64,000 nucleotides of DNA from the NCBI GenBank assembly GCA_035048815.1, contig JAUCBN010000018.1, forward strand, positions 14,527,001 through 14,591,000, given 5' to 3'. The notes under the pieces are model-generated. The model saw only the letters and a program-made list of their open reading frames with translations. It had not been told where the DNA came from and did no database searches. Position 1 is the stretch's first letter; every line of letters starts with the position of its first letter. Below are positions 37,070 through 50,090 of this stretch, piece after piece. Position numbers and translations under genes: made by a program. The stretch is from Abelmoschus esculentus (Eukaryota > Streptophyta > Magnoliopsida > Malvales > Malvaceae).

Positions 37070-37320
37070 ATAAGGTGAAGTGTCGATTCGGTTTGAAATC
37101 TCACTCCCCATGTTCTGATGGAAGCAGAGTTAGAAGAAGCAAGATAGTTCCAAGGAAGGTATGACAAGTTGAGCCTCATTGAAAAAGGTTGAACGTCGTT
37201 TGCCATGATCAGATGCATCAAAAGAGGATGATACATGCCTATAATAAGAAGATCCGACCAAGAGAATTTCAGAAATGGGATTTGATGCTGAAGTAAATAT
37301 TGACAATCTAGAAGATACCC
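37070..37320 (+). pseudogene. Integrase C-terminal tail scrap
   Basis: With frame changes the stretch reads EISLPMF, VLMEAELEEAR, FQGRYDKLSLIEK, then HQKRMIHAYNKKIRPREFQK. This corresponds to the end of plant Ty3/gypsy integrase, where the family has 'EIPSLRVL', 'RYDQLNLIEEKRL' and 'AYNKKVRPREFQEGDLVLK'. Everything from protease to the integrase core is missing between 35560 and 37060. It supports a Ty3/gypsy assignment. Confidence 0.68.
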
Positions 37321-38344
37321 AAAAAATATGGGTACTTAAATAAGAATGACCTTATATTGTATCGAAGGTTTTTCGAAAAAGCTTTGATGGATCATGAGAA
37401 GCTTAAAATTCTTTAAAGTCGGGCTCAGTCAAGAGAAACTATGCCTAAAAAAGGAAGAAAAAATATCTAAAGGTGAAAACTCGTAATGGGCACCTTAGAT
37501 AAAAAAGAAAGGAAAAAAAGAAAAAAGAAGAGAAAGAGAAAAAAAATCAAGGGGGATTCAAGATAAAAATTCGCAAAGGGCGTCTTGAAAACAAAAAAGG
37601 ATCTGAGTTGAAAACCCGTAAAGGGCTGCACAGATAGTTCATAGATTTGGCATACATAAGGTAATTCCCTCAAAGGCTTGATAGCTTGGAAGAATTTTGT
37701 TTCATTGTAAATCTTTGTCGATTCTAAAATTCATACAGCAAAAGCAACAATCAAGACATTTCCTAATGTTTCGATTCTATATCAACTTAAGATCACTAAA
37801 AATATTGGATAGAAAAGAGAGGATGAAACAAGAATATTTTTTGGGCAAGCGCATCAAATTACTCAGCAAGGGGTAAGAATCGAAGAACTCATGAGTAACA
37901 CAGAAGATGCTTGGAACTAGTGTACCTTTAAGTATAGACGTTTACCTTTATTGGAGAAGATATCTCATGAAGTGAGGGTTTTATTTGTTTAGAAGGTTTC
38001 CTTACCTCAGAAAAGACGAAAGTAAAAGGAATGTTGAAAATATGATGCTAAAAGCTGGTCATTCAAATCGACTGGATTTAGTGAGCAAGATGAGCAAATA
38101 AAAAAGAGAAATAGCAAAGCATGATTGTCTATCTGGGTGAAACAAGAAAATGCACATGGAAATGAAGAAGAAGAATCTTGAAGAGGAAATCTTCGAAGAG
38201 AAAATAAGAGAAAAAGCCCAAAGAATAAAATAAAAAATGAAAATGCATACTAGGCATCCCTAGGGGAATGTTCATTGTAATTGTGTCTTTTGTTCAATTT
38301 GACAGGTATATGAAAATACTCTCAACAAAGAGAACCTGCATATC

Positions 38345-38715
38345 CATTCTTGTATACGGAGAATGAAACCTTTTTTGAACCTGCTTATCTATTCGAGCAC
38401 TTGGAGAATAGAACCTGCTTATCTATTCGAGCACTTGGAGAATAGAACCTACATATCTATTCGTGCATACGGAGAATGAAACCCTTTTTTGAACCTGCTT
38501 ACCTATTCGAGCACTTGAAGAATAAAACCTGCATATCCATTCATGCATATGGAGAATTGAGCCTTTTTTTGAACCTGCTTATCTATTCGAGAACTTGGAG
38601 AATAGAACATGCATATCCATTCGTGCATGAGGAGAATGAAACCCTGACTTTTTTGAACTTGCTTATCTACTCGAGCATCAGGAGAGTAGAACATGTTTAT
38701 CTATTCGTTCTCACG
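38345..38715 (+). repeat. Degenerate tandem repeat, ~40-bp unit, about nine copies
   Basis: The recurring unit is GAACCTGCTTATCTATTCGA followed by GCACTTGGAGAATA, with a variant containing CATATCCATTCGTGCAT. It lies about 100 bp upstream of the polypurine tract of the retroelement. ORFs across it on both strands (38476-38718, 38503-38694) are by-products of the repeat. Confidence 0.88.
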
Positions 38716-38818
38716 TAAAGAGGATGGATCCGCACGACGAGCCTGTCATCGGTGAAAATCAGTGTGTTGTTCTTTGCTCTATTCCTTGTTTCACTAGAAT
38801 GAACAAACAAGGGGCAAC

Positions 38819-41418
38819 TGTTGACTCTAAATTTTCACCATAACTTTTATTTTATTTTATGTATTTATTTTTTAACTCAATAAAATAATGATCTATTTAA
38901 TTTAAATGAGATCCATTTAGCCCTTATAAAAACCCTAAATATTTATTTTATCTTTATGCACATTCAATTATTAACCATTAGATCCAAATAAGATCCAATG
39001 ATCTAGATTAAATTAAAAGAGAAAGGGTTGGTTAACACCCAATATATGGGCCCCACATGCATCCGTTATTCTCCCCAAGAAGCACGCACAATGCAAAGAA
39101 ACATGAAAAGTTTGGCTGTGATTTCCAAATTGAAAAAGAAAGGGTCAAAGCTTGGTTCAAACATGAAAAGGAAAAGAGGAAGATTCAACCTCAAATCAAC
39201 CTTAAATTTGGATGAAAATTAAGAAAAAATCAACCCCAAATCATTTTGGAAATGGAAAGAATCACACATATTTGGGAATACTTTATTTCAAATTTCTTGT
39301 ATTGTGGGTTGAATTCCACTATAAAATTCCCTCTCCATCACTTGTATTTCACAGATCACAACTACCAACACCATAATTGAAGCACAACACTTGCACAAGA
39401 GATTTCACACGAAAAATCTCTAGAATACTTTGATTTGTACTCGAATTTGTGTTGGAATAAGAACTTGGAAGCTTTTTTGAGGTATCTTCTTTTATTTGTT
39501 TAATTAGATATATATAATAAAATTCATATTTTTTAAATTCTTTTAATAACATCATTATCGTTGGATTTTTATTACTTTTATTTATTCGATTTAAAGTAAG
39601 ATTTTTATTTAAAGTTCAAAATAAAAAGTTTTTTTATTCCCACCGTCGGCAACGGAGGTCGACGCCGGTGGAAGGCGGCCGACACAGTGGTTCGTTCCCG
39701 GTGTTCTTCATTCTTGAAGAACATCAAGAATTTTTGAAAGAATTTTTTTAAAGATGGTGTTTTGATCCTTTTTTTATTGAAATAAAGGTTTTGAGTTATT
39801 TAAAAATTGATTTTTTATAACCATATATTTTAAAATGCCCCGATTACTTTTATTAAAACCCATTCTTTTTATTTTTGTTCCAAATAAATATTTTATTAAC
39901 ATTAGCATTTTTAAATTTTTAACCTTTAATTCTATTTTTTATATGACCACTAATAGATTTTTTTTAATAAGTATTTTTAAAATTAGATCAAACTTTTTTA
40001 TTAATCATTTTTTAAAGAATGATAAAAATAAAAAATAAATTGAATCTTGAACTTAACTTTTATTACCTTTTTTAATATTTTTATTTTTATTGTCTATTGT
40101 AATATATGTTATCTTTTATTAGCTTAAATAAAAGCCTTGGGGTTAGGTACTTAAATGCCACAGTTAGAGTTTTTTTTAAAAAAAATATTCCTCACTTTAA
40201 TAAACTACACTACAATTCCACCACTTCTTACACAAGGCTTTCATAGGGAGATTTTAGAGTTGACTTTGAAAAGTATTGATAATTGAGAGAGTTTTCGGAA
40301 GAATTATGCTCATACTTTTGTATTTGAATTCAAAGACGGAATAAAAGATCAAAGTATTTTTTGATGAATTTTTATTATTTTCTAATATTTTCTTCTTTAT
40401 TTAATTACATGTATAAAGTTTTTAAATTTTTCTTCTTCTTCTTTTCGTTCTTTTAAATAAGATTTGATGTTTAATTTATTTTTCAGTAAAAATTATTTTA
40501 CAAAAATTATTTTCTAAGCAAGTTATTCATTATCTCTACAACCATTTATTTTTCAAGTTCTTTAATCATTTTTACTTTCTTTAAAACCCTAATATAATTT
40601 TTATCTCTTACAAATTCTTTTATTTAAATCATAATTTGTACATAAGATTTTCTTGGTTTTAATTTCTAACAAACTTGTAAATGTATTTGGTTAATTTTTA
40701 TTTTTAGTTTTAATTTAATAGTTTCTTTAAATTCTTAGGTTTAAAAATTGTTGCTATAGTTATTAATTGTGTTAAACCTTTTGGGTTAGGTTCTTATTTA
40801 CCTTACTTAGAGCCTTGTGAATATTGTAAATAAATTTTTCTACAACAAAAATTAATAAAACACCCTTAATTATATTTTAACTTCAATAGGTAAAATTCAC
40901 TTAGATATTTTTTAGGTTAATTATCACTAACTTAGAATAAAACCTTCACCATACCTAATTTTCTTTGTTTTTTTTTTTATTAAAAAGTGGAACTTATTTA
41001 GTGCGGTGTCTTACCAAAGGGAGGTAACAGGTTAGCGTCAGAAATGTTGGCGGTGATTAAAGTTTACTCTTCTGGCGGTGAGACCGTTAAAATAGAATCA
41101 AATTCATAAATGGACAATATTTTAAATTTTATACGAACTTGCAAATTCCAACTTTAAAACGTTTTGTAATCGGCTAGGTACCAATTTTTGGGTGTTGTGA
41201 GGGTACTAATCCTTGCCCACACGTAACCAACTCCCGAACCCATTTTTGTGTTTTTCGCAGACCAAAATTGTTGTTTTAATAAAACAAAAAATAATTTTAT
41301 TAAAATAACCCGTTTTTAGGTGATCCAATCACACCTTTAGAAAATATTAGTGATAACTCCGTTATTTTTATTTTTTGAAAAAAAAATTGTCGAACCGCTT
41401 GAAAAAGGGGTTACGACA
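38819..41418 (+). repeat. 3' LTR, full length (2600 bp)
   Basis: It starts TGTTGACTCTAAATTTTCAC and ends GGGGTTACGACA. A likely promoter lies at 39319-39326 (CTATAAAA) followed by a CT-rich start region and CACTTGTATTTCACAGATCA. This central part is what the 5' LTR lacks. Small ORFs here (39028-39222, 39835-40038) show no recognisable similarity. Confidence 0.88.
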
Positions 41419-41626
41419 GCCACTAAAGAATAACTTTCTTGTGGCGTTTATATTTTCAAACCCATTAAAGAATAGTTTTTTGAAGCTCTTTAATTTTCAA
41501 AGCAAACAATTGCGGCGCTGGTTTTGCGACGCTATAGTAAGTGGGAGAAAGTTTTTAACGACGTTGAAAAACTTAACAATAAAACTAAAAAAACTCCCTA
41601 AAAAATCTATTTTGGTTTAGTGAAAG

Positions 41627-42984
41627 AAGAGAAGTGACGAAGTTTTAATTTTCTCAAATAATATACGTAAGTGTACTGTATTCTTTAAAAATGTCATGAA
41701 TAACTTAGTTTTTCTTATATATTAACAATATTTTATGACAATACATATTAAATATGTATATGTACTTTTTATAATTTTACCATTTAACTTTAAAATAATA
41801 TGTTTTTTCTCTATATATTTCTTTAACTTTATGTTTTTATATGTTTTTATATATTTCTTCGTTAATGCAACCTCATATGCTTCAGTTATTCATTTAAATA
41901 TTAATCACACTTAATTTCGTAGAAATGACTAGATAATACTTTTTATGATTTTGAAATAATATTTTCAAATTATATATTTAACTATTAACTCTTATACTTA
42001 TTAGTTATAGTCTTATAGCTAAACAAACAAGATACTGAAAATAAATAGTGGAAGCTTGAGAACACCAAAGTACGCAAGCAGTAATTAATCATGTAAAAAA
42101 AACTTTTAATATAGGTGTTAAAAGTAATGGCATGGCTTAATATTCAAATAAAATTTTAAATTATATTTTTTATACTGTGTTTAAAATATTTTTCGGAAAG
42201 TGTTTAATGCTCTATTTTATAATTATTTTAAGTTTTTTCTCTCACAAACGTTAAAAATTTAATGTTATCTAATTTAAAATATGACACGTGACTTATTTAT
42301 GTTTTTTAATTATTATTTTTAAGAATTAAAAAATCTTTTTATTTTATAAAAAACTTTATTTTTTTCAAAAAGAAAACCCTTAAACCATAACCTTAGAACC
42401 ATAAACTCAAAAATTCTTCTCATTCGATCATCTATTTAACTACCGCCAATCATCCCCTTACTTCATTGATCTTTCATAATCGATAACATCAATCTCATGT
42501 TGTAAGAAATCGATGAATAAACTATCAAACGGATCATAGACGTTGAACATAAGATCTTCAATTGAGCGAAAAACAATAAAAATATGATAATGAATTGAGA
42601 CTTGCGACTCGTGCGGCGAGAGGAGGAGATCCACTTCGACAAAGACAAAGAAGGATTTTAGGGATATGGAGTTGTTTTTGAAAATATTAACATTTTGGTT
42701 TTTTGAAAAGAAAGAATTAATGATTTGTTATTTTTTAAATAAAAAATAAAACATATATTACGTGTCACGTTTTAATTGGATAAAAAAGTTTAATAGTCGA
42801 TAAAAAATCTTAAAATACTTAAGGAATGAAATATTAAATACTAGATACTTAAACATCAAACCTTAAGTATTAAACCTTAAACATTAATGTTAAACCTCGG
42901 GTACTAAACCCTAAAAACTTGTAAATTAAACCAAATCAATATAGACAAAACTTGTTAAAAGAATTACAAAACAAGGTTAATCAA
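41627..42984. other. AT-rich flank with a probable fold-back unit (about 42240-42860)
   Basis: Left words such as AATATGACACGTGACTTATT are mirrored at the right by CATATATTACGTGTCACGTT, and AAAAAATC/GATTTTTT arms surround a GC-richer centre (42420-42660). The centre has a 61-codon minus-strand ORF of no recognised family. No target duplication was established. This could be a Mutator-type element carrying host sequence. Confidence 0.4.
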
Positions 42985-43720
42985 ACCAAATTAATTTATG
43001 AGTGTTAATATTCAATATTACTTAAATATAATGAAATATTAAAAATGTTGTTAAATTAAATATAATTTTAAAGATTCTTATTATTAAATTAGAACTTGGC
43101 TTATATTGAATTTATAAAAGTTTTGTCAAACGACCGAGTAGGTAATTCGGTTTTTAGACAAATCTAATACTAAACTCACAACATTCATGTTGGTCAAAGA
43201 TTTGTTTTCTGTGATAAGTGGTTACTTAAACAGGAATGAATAAAGCAGGGAGGGAGACACGATTTTAGCGGGATCAAAAATATTAAGTTATAAAAATTTA
43301 TTAATTATTTAAATTTAAAATTTGTTAAATAATATCTATTTTGTTTAATATTTTAAATTATAAGGATCTATATTGTTATTAACAAAATTAAAGATATATC
43401 TTCATTCTTCATCTCTAATTATTAATATTTAATAATTTTTTTTATTTTTACAGGGTAAAAATGTTATTTAATTAAATTATTATCTTTTATAAAAATAAAA
43501 TAGTTATTTAAACCAAATTTTAGAGAACGAATTAGAGTAAGGACCTTGAGCCTTAAGAAACTTCGTCCCAGAATTAGAGTAAGGAAATTTTGATTTTAAT
43601 AATGATTAGTTAAGGACTTATTTTTTTTTTACATCATAAAACGTTACAATTGTATTTATAAATAAAACGAACTCGAATATAAAATTTATATTAATAGTGT
43701 TAATACTATCATTAGAATTA
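42985..43720. repeat. Dispersed repeat C, copy 2 (with empty site)
   Basis: It aligns with 13600-14357 and 15998-16025. At 43685-43694 it carries TTTATATTAA once, with no insertion, exactly where copy 1 carries the 1.6-kb fold-back element. Confidence 0.75.
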
Positions 43721-44373
43721 GGATTATAAATGAACTAAACGTTTAACGAATCATTTGTGAACTATTCGGTGGGAAGTTAATTTATGTTTTACTATTTATG
43801 AAACGAAAGAACATGAACAAGATTTATTATTCAGTTAATTAAATAAATGAACATGAATAAATGGTTTGTTCGTTCATTTATGTTCGTGAACATTCGGTAA
43901 TTCGTTCGCTTATGTTCGTTTATATTCATTTAAATTATAATATATTCATGGATGTTTATTGTTCGGTTAAACTGAATTAAACGACCGAACCAAAATAAAA
44001 TTGGTTAATCTATAAGATAATTTTAGGTTTTAAGTAATAATTAAGAGTTTTTTTAAATTTCAATCATTGATTAATTTGGTTTAAAGTTGGTTAATTAATT
44101 GAATTAACCAAACTAACCCAAAATATTAAATATTTAACACATCATATATGTTCATTCATATTCGTTTATATTTGTTTGCGTTCTTTTGCATTCGTTTATG
44201 CTCATTTATCATGTTAAAAAATAACAAGTTACATTCCTTAATAAACGACCACGACTACGACAACGAACGCAAAATTTTATGTTTGTTTATGTTCATGTTC
44301 CAACATTTGTTTGTTTAAAGCAAAACAAATGAACGTAAACCCACTTCATTTATGTTCGTTCGATTCGTTTATA
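43721..44373. mobile_element. TIR element rich in TTCGTTTAT motifs, copy 2
   Basis: It aligns with 16025-16652 over the whole length. The left end is GGATTATAAATGAACTAAACG and the right end TTCGTTCGATTCGTTTATAC. Like copy 1, it directly follows repeat C, so the two may form one larger element. Confidence 0.6.
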
Positions 44374-44489
44374 CCACTAAACCCTGGATAAAGTGGAGGT
44401 TGGTGCACCGAAGGGTTGAAACCTAAAAACAAATAATTAGTTAAAAACAAACTTGTAATTGATAATAATTATAATGATATATATATGAA

Positions 44490-46020
44490 TGAAATGGTGT
44501 TTTAAAACATATTTGTTCATTATAGTTTATTTCGAAAAGCATTTGAGAGTATTCTTGCTGTTGCGATTGAAACTATTGTTACTGATGTGACATTAGCATC
44601 ACCATTATTGCATCTTGGCGTTCTATAACTTGCCTCAGTTATTCCTTCTATGCATTGATCTCTTGTTGTTGTTCTGGATTTCATGGTATGGACCGTTTTG
44701 AAGAACCAGAAGCTTGAGACGTGTTATAGTATATGAGAGCTGCAGACCTAACACCAATTACCTTACCCTTTGAGCTTATTCCATCAGAAATCTTTAAAAA
44801 TATCTTATTCGGGTTAACTGATGCTGAAGATGACTCATCCTTACTTGCAGCCTCTTGAGCTGCTGCTAGTGTCTGAAAATACTTGTTCTACAAAAAAATA
44901 ATAATTTATTATATTAAATAAAAATAAATTACATTAATTAATGAAAAGCTGATGATTAGAATTTTGAGAATAGCATACAATAAATTTTTGATGAGTATCA
45001 TTGAACCAACCATCTTTGTCGGTCTTACTCGTATGAGTAAACTTGTAAAGAGAAAATGCACCTATCGTCTCACCGGTACGATGCTCCTAAAACAAATTTA
45101 TTTACATAAGTGAATTAAATATATTAATATTATATTAATCATATAAAAATATAGATTACGAGAAACATACAAGTCGTTCTTTCCACTCTATCGTGAAAAT
45201 AGAACCTCCCGTATAAGAGCCTAATGGTTTTACCTCAATATCACAATGACGATGATTTTTCTTAGCTTGTTCACTTTTTTTAGCTCTAGAGAATTCCAAT
45301 GATCTATGTAGGATTGTCATATATCTTCTGACGTACATTGAGGTTTTCTCTTGGTATTACAACGTCAATGATGTAATGCCTCATTGTATGAGACTGCGAC
45401 TACCTTGTTCAACATTTAATCACATGTGGCTCTTTATCAGACTCCCACCAAAATATTTTCTACAAAATTCATTAAACTGAACTATTATTATATATTAATA
45501 GTAGTAGCAATATTAACTTTCACAATTAAAATGACTAGTTTTACACATACTTTGAACTCGTTAAAGTAAATTTATTTCGTTTCTTCTGGAACAACTTTCT
45601 AATTGAAGCAATCTAGATGAAAATGTTGCTTTATAGCTATTCTAATTGACTTTCTATAATAACTACGCTTTTGAAATTTATATTTTTCACTCTACAAGTC
45701 CAACATTTATTTTTCAATTTAGAAATATATATACTTATATAATCATGAATTATTAAATAAAGTTAATAAGAAAAAAAATACTTACTTAGAAAAAGAATCG
45801 TACAATGAAACTTGTACTCGTCCATACGAATCTACTATCTCACCGAACGGTGGGACACTAGAGTCAGCCATCGGCTTAGTAGAACTAACATGAGTAGAAT
45901 GAACTGTTCGTGAAATAGAACCATCATAAGAAGCGGTCTGAATTGTCTCTAGAGTGGTCTCTGAAACTTTATTCGTATCAGTATCACAAGGAACTGGTAA
46001 GCTAACATCAACTGGTGAGT
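44490..46020 (-). pseudogene. CACTA second ORF, plant Transposase_24 type
   Basis: Reading the minus strand from right to left: 45900-45790 encodes VDSYGRVQVSLYDSFSK; 45600-45540 encodes VVPEETK and YFNEFK; 45465-45156 encodes IFWWESDKEPHV, SLELKKVNKLRK-like text and VKPLGSYTGGSIFTIEWKER. 45075-44995 encodes EHRTGETIGAFSLYKFTHTS then KTDKDGWFNDTHQKF, and 44890-44490 is a Q-rich tail. These match the DNA-binding accessory protein family of plant En/Spm elements (Transposase_24). Between blocks there are intron-like gaps and several stops. The protein would bind subterminal repeats of CACTA elements. Confidence 0.78.
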
Positions 46021-49000
46021 GGGTCTCGGTAAAGGTGAGTATGGAACAGTAGGACGAAATCCTCTACTTCTAACACCAAACATATTCTAAAAAAATATGT
46101 TATTACAGTTATAATTCATAATGATAAATTAAATACACAAATGAAGAAAAAAACAATAGTAAATAGAAAAAAATTGATAGTACGTACAAAAAATGCTTAA
46201 TCATCTTCTATTAATTCAAAATACTCATTTTGATATTCATCTTCGTTTGAATTATTTCTTATTTCGACATCAACGGTATTTAATTATTTTGTTGAGTCAT
46301 CAAATAATAGTCCAGGTTCATCATTTGTCACTATTTGTATTGGATGAGACTCAAGCTCGTCATCTTGGTATGGATCTGCACTCGTTTCAGGTTCAACATT
46401 GTTTGAAACTGGAATATCCATAATTGCTCTAGCTTTAATTTTAATAACCACTAACCAATCTTGCTTATCACGTCTAAGACTAGAATAGTTGACGTAATAA
46501 ACTTGAGTCCCTAAAAAATTTGTCATTTTTATTATATCTTTTTTTCTTATTCACTTCTATAAGAGACAAATATTTTGGATTGATTTTTTTACCAACACCT
46601 GGTCTCGGATCAAACCATTCACACTTAACAAAATAATACTCTTCACTGGAAAACATAGATATTGAATCTGTATAATCTTAAAAAGCTGGCCAAATAATCT
46701 CTTTTACCATTTTACATAGTTAGAGCCTTTAACACAAACACCACAATTTGGTGATGGTTTATCTGAACCATAGGACATTATTCAAAATTTAAAACCATTT
46801 ACTTTATAACCAGAGAATGATTTCTTCAACTGAAGTGAACCCATGAAAAGTGAATTCAATTATATGTTTGTGATGTTATTCATTGGGTCTTGAACCTATA
46901 AAAATTTACCAAAAGTTAAAATTTTTGACATATTCACATATAGCTTTTTTCAAGTAAAAATGTAACTTGACTTACAAATTTATTGAACTATCTTGAGAAT
47001 TCAACATCAAGTGTAGTGTCAATTTTTGCGTCATTCAAATGAGGTTGAAAACACCTCTGGTAAGTTTTATACATTTTGTTCAATTAAAGGTGAATCATGA
47101 TTAATAAAAAATAATCAACACTAGTATTTTAGAGTTTAATGGTAACTATAATACGTACTAAATGAATGGATCTACTTCTGTACAATTTAATAATATGTAA
47201 GTGTAAACTTCTATAATTTTTTCATCAGCAAGATATCTTTTATTCCCTTTCTCAATCGTCTCTGCTCTATGTTGTGTAAAAATAGAAAGAATATCTGGAT
47301 GTTCTCTATATTTGTTTGGCATTAGTTGCACACTAAAAGTATTTGATGGCTTGGGAAGTAATAATGAAAGAATTTGGATCCTTCTATCGTCTCATATGAA
47401 TTACAAATTCAACCTTCAAAATGAGTTTTATTGCCGATAGAACCTTTTAAATTTCGAAAAAAAACTAAAATAAAAAAAAAACAAAAGGTTGTAGTATAAA
47501 TAAAAATGTTTATTTATTTTATAATAAAATTTTATAAATTAGATTGATAATTACCTTTCAAAAAGATACATCCAACGATAATGTACTAGTCCACCAATCC
47601 TTGCTTCATATGCCATGTGTATCGGTAGGTGTTCCATTGAATCAAAAAACTCGGAGGAAAAAATCTTTCTAATTTGCACAAAATAAATGGGATATCCTTT
47701 TCTAGTCTTTTCATGTCTGCCTCCTTGATTACAGTTGATGTTAAGTCTTTGAAAAAAAAGGCTCAGTTCTGTCAATGCCTCCCAAACATATGCCGGTAAT
47801 AGCTCTTGAAAAGGTATAAGAATTTGTAGCTCAAAACAAACAAAGCAAGCTAATAAGATGTTATATACAATTCTGTAATAGAAATAAAACATATAATATG
47901 GAAATAGAAAGATCACAAAAGCCAAGAAAAAACCAATAAACATTTCAGGAAAAATTTAGACCAAGGCATGTGCTATCACAATATCCTTAAAACAGATTCG
48001 TCCCCTCCTAGAACTGGAGTTTCTATTGAACGTCTGTCTCTCAGGAAACAACGGTAAACTACAGAAAAGAGAGCAACACAACTTTAGCTGCAACGATGAA
48101 CTTCACAAAAGCAGAACACTATCAAGAATTTGGCTAGAGGATGTTTTGGTTTTCAATGTCATGAGATATGAGCAAGGGGTCTCCTTTTATAGTGTTCAAG
48201 CAGGGTGTAACATCCCGTTTTTGGGGTTATTAGTTTAGGATTATTTAGGGGGATTTGGTTCGGGTCGAATCGGGTTCTCCGGTTCATTAATTCCGGGAAA
48301 AATAAAATAAGGATATTTCTAATTAAGAAAAATAATAGTTTTGGAATATGGTTTGAAATATTAAAAATATGTTTCAAAATTTAAAAGAAAATAATTTTGA
48401 TTTTTATAATGATTTTTAATTATGCTTAATTATGCATAAGTGACCGATTTGTAATTTTTGGAAAATTGGAGGACTACTTTGTAATTTTCGGAAATTACAT
48501 GTTTTAGTGACTAAATTGAAAAGCAAGCTAAACTTAGAATCCTTAGAGGGCCATAAACCCATTTCTAATTTTTAATGATGATTTATTCACCAAAATGTAT
48601 TTTTAACTACTTTAATTAGATTTTTAATCATTTTCTCTCAAAATCAGTTTTTCCTCATTTTCTCTCATCTTTTTCTCTCATTTTCTCTCCACTTTCTCTT
48701 CATCTTTTCCCTTCAATTCCTTGATGATTTTTGCATCTTTTTCAACAAAGATTACATCATTTGCATCATCTTTCCATCCTTTACAAAACCTAAGCATCAA
48801 TTTCATCAAATCTACATCAAATTGCAAGGAATCAAGAAGAAAAAATTATATCTTTTTGGTGAATAGATCTTAAAGGTAATTTTCTGGATTTTTATTCTTT
48901 TCTAAGGTTCTTTATTGAAATTCTCAAGTATTAGCTTGCTAATCTTTGAATAGAAACTTGATTCTATGTTTTAATGTTAGATCTAGTGATTTTGTAAATG

Positions 49001-50090
49001 TTTTTGTGAAATCTTTTTGGATCTCATTTAATGCTGAAGTTAGATTGATTCAATTGTGTTTTTATGTTAATTAAATGATTAATTGAATCTTCATTTGATA
49101 GCACATTAATCTAATCCCGGAATAATGTAATCGGTGTAGTTTTAAGGTGGTTTAAGTTATTTTAGGGGCTGTTTTAGATGCTTTGATGTTGCTGGAGATA
49201 TAAGGATGGTTTGGATGTGTTTTTGGTTTATAATTGAATTGGATTAGATGTTAGATTCATTAGGTTTTGGGCTGATGTTGTTCGGATGCGTTTCGGCTTA
49301 GTTTACGGTCTTTTCGGCTAAGTTTTCGGTAGTTTAATGGTGATCGGATATGGCTGTTGGTTTGAGCATGTTATGATGTGAGAATGCTCTGTTTTTAATG
49401 TTGTAGAAGAGGTACAAGAAGGTGATTGATTGCTGGTGCGTTGGTGCGATCATCGGAGAGCGACGAAAGCTCGTTTCGCTTGTTTGTGAGTGATTACGGA
49501 TTTAAAGCGAATCGCGTTTGGTACGTTCTGTTTTGGGGACTATGGAAGAGTGTGAAAACCTTCCATAGTTCAAGAGTAAGTAATGTAAATGTTTTTGATA
49601 AACCGATATAAGTTTCGGCTACATTTGATAAAGGCATTATGTTGATAATGCATGAGATTTATGAAAATACATGAGCATGATTTGAATTGGTGCATACATG
49701 AGAGATACTTGCTGAAATGCATAGCTTATTTAACATCCATGATTATGAAAAATTATGAGAAAAGATTTGGAATACAATGTGGTTAATTGCCTTATACATG
49801 ATGGTGCCTTTGGGCATGGCTTTTGGTTCAATTGTTGAACATATTATGCATGCATTATGAACATCAAGTTATCATGCACATTTGATTATGATATTGGCTT
49901 AGTGACACTAACTTTAGATTCGAATACGAATGACATGTCATTAGGATTGTCTTAAGTGCACTATAATCAAAACTGAGAATACAGAATATTGCCTACACGT
50001 AACAAGGGTGACTTTGTGTCCAACCATAAGTGGTAGAGCCGTCTACACGTAACAAGGGTGACTATGTGTCCGATCGTGCGTGGTAGTGCT

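Larger units (their letters stand above)
31031..41418 (+). mobile_element. 10.4-kb LTR retrotransposon with DUF7745-type gag, internally deleted
   Basis: TSD GCCAC (31026-31030 and 41419-41423). The 5' LTR (31031-31912) and 3' LTR (38819-41418) both start TGTTGAC and end CAACA/CGACA. After the 5' LTR comes GACAACTCTGTTGGAGAT, resembling the region after LTRs of Tat-lineage gypsy elements. Before the 3' LTR is the purine tract AAACAAGGGGCAAC. Internal content is a DUF7745/coiled-coil gag relic, a second gag-like scrap and an integrase tail. Protease, reverse transcriptase and RNase H are missing, so it moved only with help or was deleted later. Confidence 0.9.
28209..41622. mobile_element. Non-autonomous CACTA transposon, split by an LTR retrotransposon
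   Basis: The left terminus CACTACACCAAACTTGAT and the right terminus ATTTTGGTTTAGTG are inverted copies, and AAAG flanks both ends (28205-28208 and 41623-41626). Subterminal repeats of the TGGCGTTT / AAACGCCAC type occur at least six times on the left (28290-28415 and 30950-31030) and continue after the interruption on the right (41421-41540, as TGGCGTTT and GCGGCGCT). Such repeats are the transposase binding sites of CACTA elements. Excluding the retroelement, the length is about 3.0 kb, and no transposase is encoded. Confidence 0.9.

Noticed and set aside
42840..42950. Telomere-like AAACCTTAA/TAAACCCTAAA words
   Set aside because: The spacing and sequence are not (CCCTAAA)n. It is only a degenerate AT-rich repeat, not an interstitial telomere.
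44375..44384. CACTAAACCC as the terminus of the large CACTA element
   Set aside because: No subterminal repeats, no matching opposite end in the window and no target duplication, so not called.
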